DNA of 64,000 nucleotides from Rhizophagus irregularis (Eukaryota; Glomeromycota; Glomeromycetes; Glomerales; Glomeraceae): the NCBI RefSeq assembly GCF_026210795.1, contig NC_089454.1, forward strand, positions 744,001 to 808,000, written 5' to 3'. Shown here piece after piece: positions 59,397 through 64,000 of the stretch. Both the position numbers and the translations under genes were made by a program. How positions within the stretch are numbered: the stretch's first letter is position 1; each line of letters starts with the position of its first letter. Below the pieces are notes generated by a model. The model was not told where the DNA came from and made no database searches. It was given only the letters and a program-made list of their open reading frames with translations.

Positions 59397-59513
59397 TCAA
59401 GGTCCGGAACTGCCGGAACCGGCGGAACTACCGGAACTTTTACCGGAATTATGTCCTTTTAGACCTTTACTTAAATAGGAACGCATTCCCGAGACCATTT
59501 CGCCGACAAACAT
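59397..59513 (-). CDS. Short Ser/Gly-rich ORF (38 residues)
   Basis: ATG at 59511-59513, stop at 59397-59399. The product starts MFVGEMVSGMRSYLSKGLKG and ends in a Ser-Gly run with repeated TCC-GGT/GGA codons. The GC-rich, CpG-rich codon choice is quite unlike the surrounding AT-rich spacer, so selection or a different origin is likely. It could be a genuine microprotein or the last exon of a larger gene; no convincing upstream splice partner was found. Confidence 0.4.
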   Translation of the reverse strand: MFVGEMVSGMRSYLSKGLKGHNSGKSSGSSAGSGSSGP

Positions 59514-60153
59514 TTTACAACAGGATATTACACGTGAGGTCTGGATACAAATAGCGTTAGGCTAGTTTAGTAGATTATTGATGTTCCGTCGGTATGTTAA
59601 AAATAAAAATATTATATCTTATGTATAAAAAATATAAATTAAATTAAACTGATTACAAATATATAAATAATAAATTTATTCATTATAATATAAATTTTAA
59701 TATACTTTTAGTATTTTTCGTATTATAAGTATAAATTTTAATAAAAATAAATATATATCATTATACTTTTCGTATTATAATATATATTTTAATAAATCAA
59801 CTTTTTTTTAATATTGTTTTAATTTAGTAATTTAATTATCGGTGATGAGCAAAAAATTAGTTTAAATAATATACAACAATATACAACGCTTAATAATATT
59901 ATTTCTCGCACATCAGAACGGTAATCTTCTGCAATTTATATTACACATTAATGAAATTAATAAAAAAATTTATTAAGTTTATTAACACAATAATGCTAAT
60001 AATAATAATAATAATAATTTTTTATTTTGTTAATAATACTAATAAGCACCAATACTAATAACAGATAATGCTAATCACTCTCTACAGTATGCCTCCTCAA
60101 TCTTCAATCCCCGATCCCCGATCCCCGATCCTCAATTCCCAACCAATTCCCAG
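59514..60153. other. Intergenic region with a short tandem repeat
   Basis: AT-rich apart from about four copies of the 7-mer ATCCCCG at 60107-60130, embedded in ATTCCCAACCAATTCCCAG-like C-rich sequence. A TAA microsatellite lies at about 59995-60020. No gene was recognised. Confidence 0.5.
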
Positions 60154-61809
60154 TCATGAATCAATTTGTTGAATTAAATATTCATTTTTCTTACGAATTT
60201 CTGAATTTAATTTTGCTTTACAATATCTAATATTTAATTTTTTTAATGATCTTTTTAAATTCTTTATAAGAATATCAAAATAATCATTATCAAAACATTC
60301 ACAAAATTCAAAACTTAATATATCTAATGGAGCTTTACAATTTTTTATAAAATTTTCAAAAGATTTAATACTAAAATTCCATTTCATATTAATGGTTAAA
60401 TCTTTTAACTTAATAGGTAAAGATTCTCCTATATCAGAAAATAATTCATCATCTAAATTAATAATTTCAAGTAATTCCATTTCTTTTCTTCTCATACTTT
60501 TATCCCAAATTTCAAGTTTATTAAGTTTTGTTGAAGATCTTAAAAATTTTGGTAAATATTGAATTTCTTTAGAATCTATATAAATTAAAACATTTACTAA
60601 ATTTGGATTATTTTCTATACAATAAATAAGAATTTCTGTAAATATTTCTTCTAAATAAGTTTGTTCAAATTTTAAATTTTTTAATGATTTTCCTGATTGT
60701 ATTAATAAAATTTTTATTAATATTTCAGGTATTGAACTTTTAATAATTTGTAAATCTGATAAATTCTTAAATGATGAATTATTATAATTATAATTTAAAT
60801 CTATTAAATTAATATCTCCAAAATTCCAACATCCTTTAATATTTAATTCTAAAAGATTTTCACATTTTGATAATTGATCAAAAGGAAATTTATTATGAAA
60901 ATCTATTGAAATAAAATTTATACGTGATAAAGTTGATATTTGAGTATTTAAAGATTTAAAAATTATTGTTAAATCTAATGCTAAAGAAAGATCATGTGTA
61001 CAACAATCACATCCAATTCTATTATCTATAAAGAATTCTTTAATTTGATGTTGTGATCTTATAAAATTTGATATATTAATTAAAGTTGAAGGATTAATTG
61101 GACATCCATAAAATAATATGATTTTTAAATCTTGAATTTTTGTTGAAATTTTTGATGCACTTTCATATAAATTTATATTATAAGGTTCCCCATAACATGA
61201 AAATTTACTTAAATTAGTAAGACTAATTTCAGCTCCTGGTAATTCAAATAAATTAAAATCAAATAAAGAATTATATTCAGGTTCAAATTCTATATATTTA
61301 ATATTTTTAGAATGTTTAATAAAATGATTACAAAATGATTGAAATATTTGACAATCTTTTGGATTAATAATATCTTTATAAATATCTTTATATTTTTTAT
61401 TTTTTATCCAAAATGATGTCGCAGTTCGAATTTGTGTAAGATTTAATCTACGTAAAAATTCCGCATAATTATATTTTGAACTTTTTTTATTATTATAATC
61501 TTCAATTAATTTTGTTGGTAAATTTGAATTTTTTAATTCTTTTAAAGTAAAATTAAAAAGATAAACATCTAAAAGATGTGTTATTTTTTTATGATTATGA
61601 AGATTATAAAATGGATCCCTCCATAAAATTGGAATTGCCAATTCATTCCAAAATTTACAAACTAAAATACATGAGAAAAGTAATCCTGATTTACTTTGTA
61701 ATGCGAATTCGAATATTTCTCGTAAACATAGATAAGGTAATGATGATGATGATTTAATTGTTGATGATGATGATGATGTTATTGATGACGACGATGATGA
61801 TGGTGACAT
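60154..61809 (-). CDS. F-box protein with degenerate leucine-rich repeats
   Basis: Single exon of 551 residues. A Ser-rich N-terminus encoded by GATGAT/ATC trinucleotide repeats (about residues 3-23) is followed by an F-box: LPYLCLREIFEFAL, then LLFSCILVCKFWNELAIPILWRDPF (about 24-68). The rest is a series of irregular leucine-rich repeats (for example LLELNIKGCWNFGDINLIDL, LNKLEIWDKSMRRKEMELLE and ILSFEFCECF). F-box proteins bind Skp1 and present substrates to SCF ubiquitin ligases. This form, with a fixed F-box plus a divergent LRR tail, belongs to a large expanded family in Rhizophagus genomes (from memory). The substrate is unknown. Confidence 0.92.
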   Translation of the reverse strand: MSPSSSSSSITSSSSSTIKSSSSLPYLCLREIFEFALQSKSGLLFSCILVCKFWNELAIPILWRDPFYNLHNHKKITHLLDVYLFNFTLKELKNSNLPTKLIEDYNNKKSSKYNYAEFLRRLNLTQIRTATSFWIKNKKYKDIYKDIINPKDCQIFQSFCNHFIKHSKNIKYIEFEPEYNSLFDFNLFELPGAEISLTNLSKFSCYGEPYNINLYESASKISTKIQDLKIILFYGCPINPSTLINISNFIRSQHQIKEFFIDNRIGCDCCTHDLSLALDLTIIFKSLNTQISTLSRINFISIDFHNKFPFDQLSKCENLLELNIKGCWNFGDINLIDLNYNYNNSSFKNLSDLQIIKSSIPEILIKILLIQSGKSLKNLKFEQTYLEEIFTEILIYCIENNPNLVNVLIYIDSKEIQYLPKFLRSSTKLNKLEIWDKSMRRKEMELLEIINLDDELFSDIGESLPIKLKDLTINMKWNFSIKSFENFIKNCKAPLDILSFEFCECFDNDYFDILIKNLKRSLKKLNIRYCKAKLNSEIRKKNEYLIQQIDS

Positions 61810-62466
61810 TTTTATGATGAGGTATCGAAATATCGATGAAGAAAGAAAAGAAAAAAAATTTTTTTTTTCTTTTTTTTTTAGGGGCTTAAAAAAAGATGAT
61901 GTCGTACAATTTCATAGAAATTTTAATTTTTATCAGATTATCTGTCGGTTATAGATTTAGAAGCACATCTGCACATGATTTTCAAAAAAAAAAAAAATTA
62001 ATATATTAATAAAGAATATTTTGTAACATTATCATGTAATTCAACTTGACCGTATTGCGCAAATGCTAATTTATCATCTTTCTTTTTATATATATAAAAA
62101 GATCCGGTATGTAACCTTTTTATTTTTTTACCGAAATCAAATGCTACTTTTGGAAATTTCATTGATCAGCCTCAATGCTCAATTAAATTTATTTTGTGGA
62201 ACCCAAAAAATTCCATTAACAGTTATTATAATAAATTATAATGACCTACTACCCAACAATTGTAATTGTGAGACAATTAAAAACATATTAAGTAAAAAAA
62301 AAAAGTGTGTGAATGCACAATATTTATTATTATTATTATTTTGTAAAACGTTAAAGTTGAATGCGAAAATATATTACACAAAATATGTTGAAAAAAACAG
62401 TTTTTTTTCATAATTTGGAAAATTACAATTTTTTTTTCTTTTTTTCTTTTTCTTCTTCTTTTTTTA
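61810..62466. other. Intergenic region
   Basis: About 660 bp with poly-T and poly-A tracts. The plus-strand frames at 62063-62654 are low complexity, and the second overlaps the next gene antisense, so they were not accepted. Confidence 0.45.
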
Positions 62467-63324
62467 CTAATGTAATTTTAAATGATTTTTTAAACATTCT
62501 CTACTACAACAAGCTACAACTTGACATTTTGAACAAACTAATAAATTCCATATACTTTTTAAATCTTTTGCTTCAAATTTACAAGACGTACAAATTGGCT
62601 GTACACGAGGTACACGTGGTTCTAACAAACGGAATTTGGTATGCGCCTTTTTAACCAATTTATCGGCAACTTTCAATTCACATGGACCAACTTTTTCACA
62701 TTTATGATAACAATTTACTGCTTCCTTATAATCACCAGTAATTTTACCCTCAATTTCAGCTGTTAAAGCAATACAAAAAGCGATATGAATCCTTAAAGCT
62801 TTAATCTTTTGAATTTCTTTACTCATTAAAGTAAGATCTCTTAAATTGTTGTCAATAAATTTCATCACTTTAATTCCATGTTTCCAAATGAGTAAATCAC
62901 GTTTATAATTAAAATGAAAACGATATAATTGAGTCAAATCTTCAATAATTTCAAGAATAAGATTTACATTCCATTCTGCATTTGGAATAGTAATAATAAA
63001 TTTTAATGCAATGAAATAATAAGCTGCTGATAACGCGTAATTCGGAATTTGAGAGGAGTTTAAACCTCGAAGATTAATATAACCCAACTTTGCTGCGGAA
63101 TACGGAGAACCAAATTCGGTAGCCAATTTTAAAATTTCTTCAGCCCGATCATATTCATAAGATCTCATTTTACGTCCTGCTTCATTTAAAAGGTCATTAA
63201 TTAAAACTGATGTTTCAGTATTTGAATCATCATTTTCATTTTCTTTAAAAATAGGAAATTGGAATGGTTTTTCATTAGAAATTTGTGAAGAGGCGTAGTC
63301 TTCTTTTGTATTTATTAGACCCAT
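62467..63324 (-). CDS. Sel1-like repeat protein with C-terminal MYND zinc finger
   Basis: Single exon of 285 residues starting MGLINTKEDYASSQIS. Residues about 45-215 are helical and TPR/Sel1-like (YDRAEEILKLATEFGSPYSA, AAKLGYINLRGLNSS, GDYKEAVNCYHKCEKVGPCE). The C-terminus carries a MYND-type zinc finger: CTSCKFE (C-x2-C), VCSKCQVVACCS (C-x2-C, then C), CLKNHLKLH. MYND fingers mediate protein-protein contacts. The last ligand pair (usually H-x3-C) reads NHLKLH and the protein stops at once, so the finger may be incomplete at its end. The length, repeat plus MYND form and single exon match an expanded Rhizophagus family (from memory). Confidence 0.85.
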   Translation of the reverse strand: MGLINTKEDYASSQISNEKPFQFPIFKENENDDSNTETSVLINDLLNEAGRKMRSYEYDRAEEILKLATEFGSPYSAAKLGYINLRGLNSSQIPNYALSAAYYFIALKFIITIPNAEWNVNLILEIIEDLTQLYRFHFNYKRDLLIWKHGIKVMKFIDNNLRDLTLMSKEIQKIKALRIHIAFCIALTAEIEGKITGDYKEAVNCYHKCEKVGPCELKVADKLVKKAHTKFRLLEPRVPRVQPICTSCKFEAKDLKSIWNLLVCSKCQVVACCSRECLKNHLKLH

Positions 63325-64000
63325 TTTTTATTATTATTATTATTTATTATTATTTTTTTTTAAAAAAAAAAAATTGTTAATAAGATACTTGGGGGATTAC
63401 AAGGGTCTTTTATAAGAAAAATTTTTTTATTCACTTATTTTTTTGGATTTTGTCACATTTTCGTGAGTAACTTTTTTAAAATCCAAATAAAGTAAGACAA
63501 GTAGACAACGTATCTCGAGTGAGGTCTTGTGAGGTCACGTTCAATAAGATATTCCTAACAAACAAAACAATAAAAAAAATTGATTGTATTGCTCGATCAC
63601 AATCACAAAATTCCTGATAAGAGATCTCAATAATACTTTAAAATCATAATATATTTCTTATCTGTTCTAAAAATATATAAATAAATATATGTATATACTT
63701 ATTTATTTATATTATTTATATTTTTATTTTTCAAGCAAAAACAAGAATAAATTATAATTTTGAGATAATGAATATAATGAACCAAAGAGAATCAAGCAAA
63801 TTTTTTTTTTAAAGTTATAAATAACGAATCAAAATCAAATGTTTTTTTTTTTTTTGCGGCTTTTAATGGTAAATAAAATAATGATTTTCACGTATTTTAA
63901 TAAAACCTTGAATATAACGTGCTTTTATTGTTGTTATGAGAGATAATATAATATATATATCAAAAAAAAAAAAAATATTAAAGCCATGTGGGAACGGGAA
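63325..64000. other. AT-rich end of the window
   Basis: Upstream region of the MYND gene, with homopolymer tracts and a GTGAGGTCTTGTGAGGTCAC-like direct repeat at about 63520-63540. No gene was recognised. Confidence 0.45.

Noticed and set aside
62063-62654. Two plus-strand frames between the F-box and MYND genes
   Set aside because: Low complexity; the second overlaps the MYND coding region antisense.
1-64000. LTR retroelements, viral genes, CRISPR arrays, rRNA or tRNA genes
   Set aside because: No reverse transcriptase, integrase, capsid, spaced direct-repeat array, or cloverleaf-type signature was recognised on reading; a tRNAscan or profile search would be needed for certainty.

Overview
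This window looks like nuclear DNA of a fungus, most likely an arbuscular mycorrhizal fungus (Glomeromycotina, Rhizophagus-like). It is extremely AT-rich. Genes are split by many short introns with GTAAGT-type donors and TACTAAC-type branch points. The gene set mixes conserved eukaryotic housekeeping genes with types that are expanded in Rhizophagus: kinase-Sel1, F-box/LRR and Sel1-MYND proteins. The genus is inferred from memory of these traits. No database was searched.

Layout. 0.5-4.9 kb: nested DNA transposons. A decayed Tc1/mariner-IS630-like element (2081-4782) sits inside an outer pogo/Tigger-like element (557-4875). The outer element also carries a tandem array of splice-site-flanked mini-exons. 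6.4-16.8 kb: a local cluster of one divergent gene family, with five apparently intact members and one remnant. The proteins are about 340-350 residues (one is 599), with long helices around a central hydrophobic hairpin. Three members share an APxTGGAS core, and the C-terminal helical module is recognisable in most. The family is unnamed here; its layout recalls alpha-helical pore-forming proteins and it is the best candidate for an undescribed system. 18.0-21.5 kb: an NRAMP metal transporter and a short-chain dehydrogenase. 23.9-31.6 kb: a 27-exon MOT1/BTAF1 gene of 1894 codons, fully resolved. 31.6-42.4 kb: gene-poor. It holds a hAT element with perfect 8-bp target duplications, a three-copy hairpin repeat, a polyadenylated retrocopy with a 17-bp target duplication, a 155-bp MITE, pseudogene remains and a telomere-like repeat.

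42.5-63.3 kb is gene-dense: a 13-exon GPI-phospholipase-D-like gene, divergent from a 12-exon CLPTM1 gene; a small unknown gene; a kinase-like/Sel1 protein whose DFG aspartate is replaced; two multi-pass membrane proteins (one possibly seven-pass, with a one-base homopolymer frame problem); a 65-residue Cys-rich tail-anchored protein assembled from three small exons; a Ser/Gly mini-ORF; an F-box protein; and a Sel1/MYND protein.

Exon coordinates were derived by reading splice sites by hand. For nearly every multi-exon gene the summed exon lengths are divisible by three, which is an internal check. No rRNA, tRNA, CRISPR array, LTR element or viral gene was recognised.
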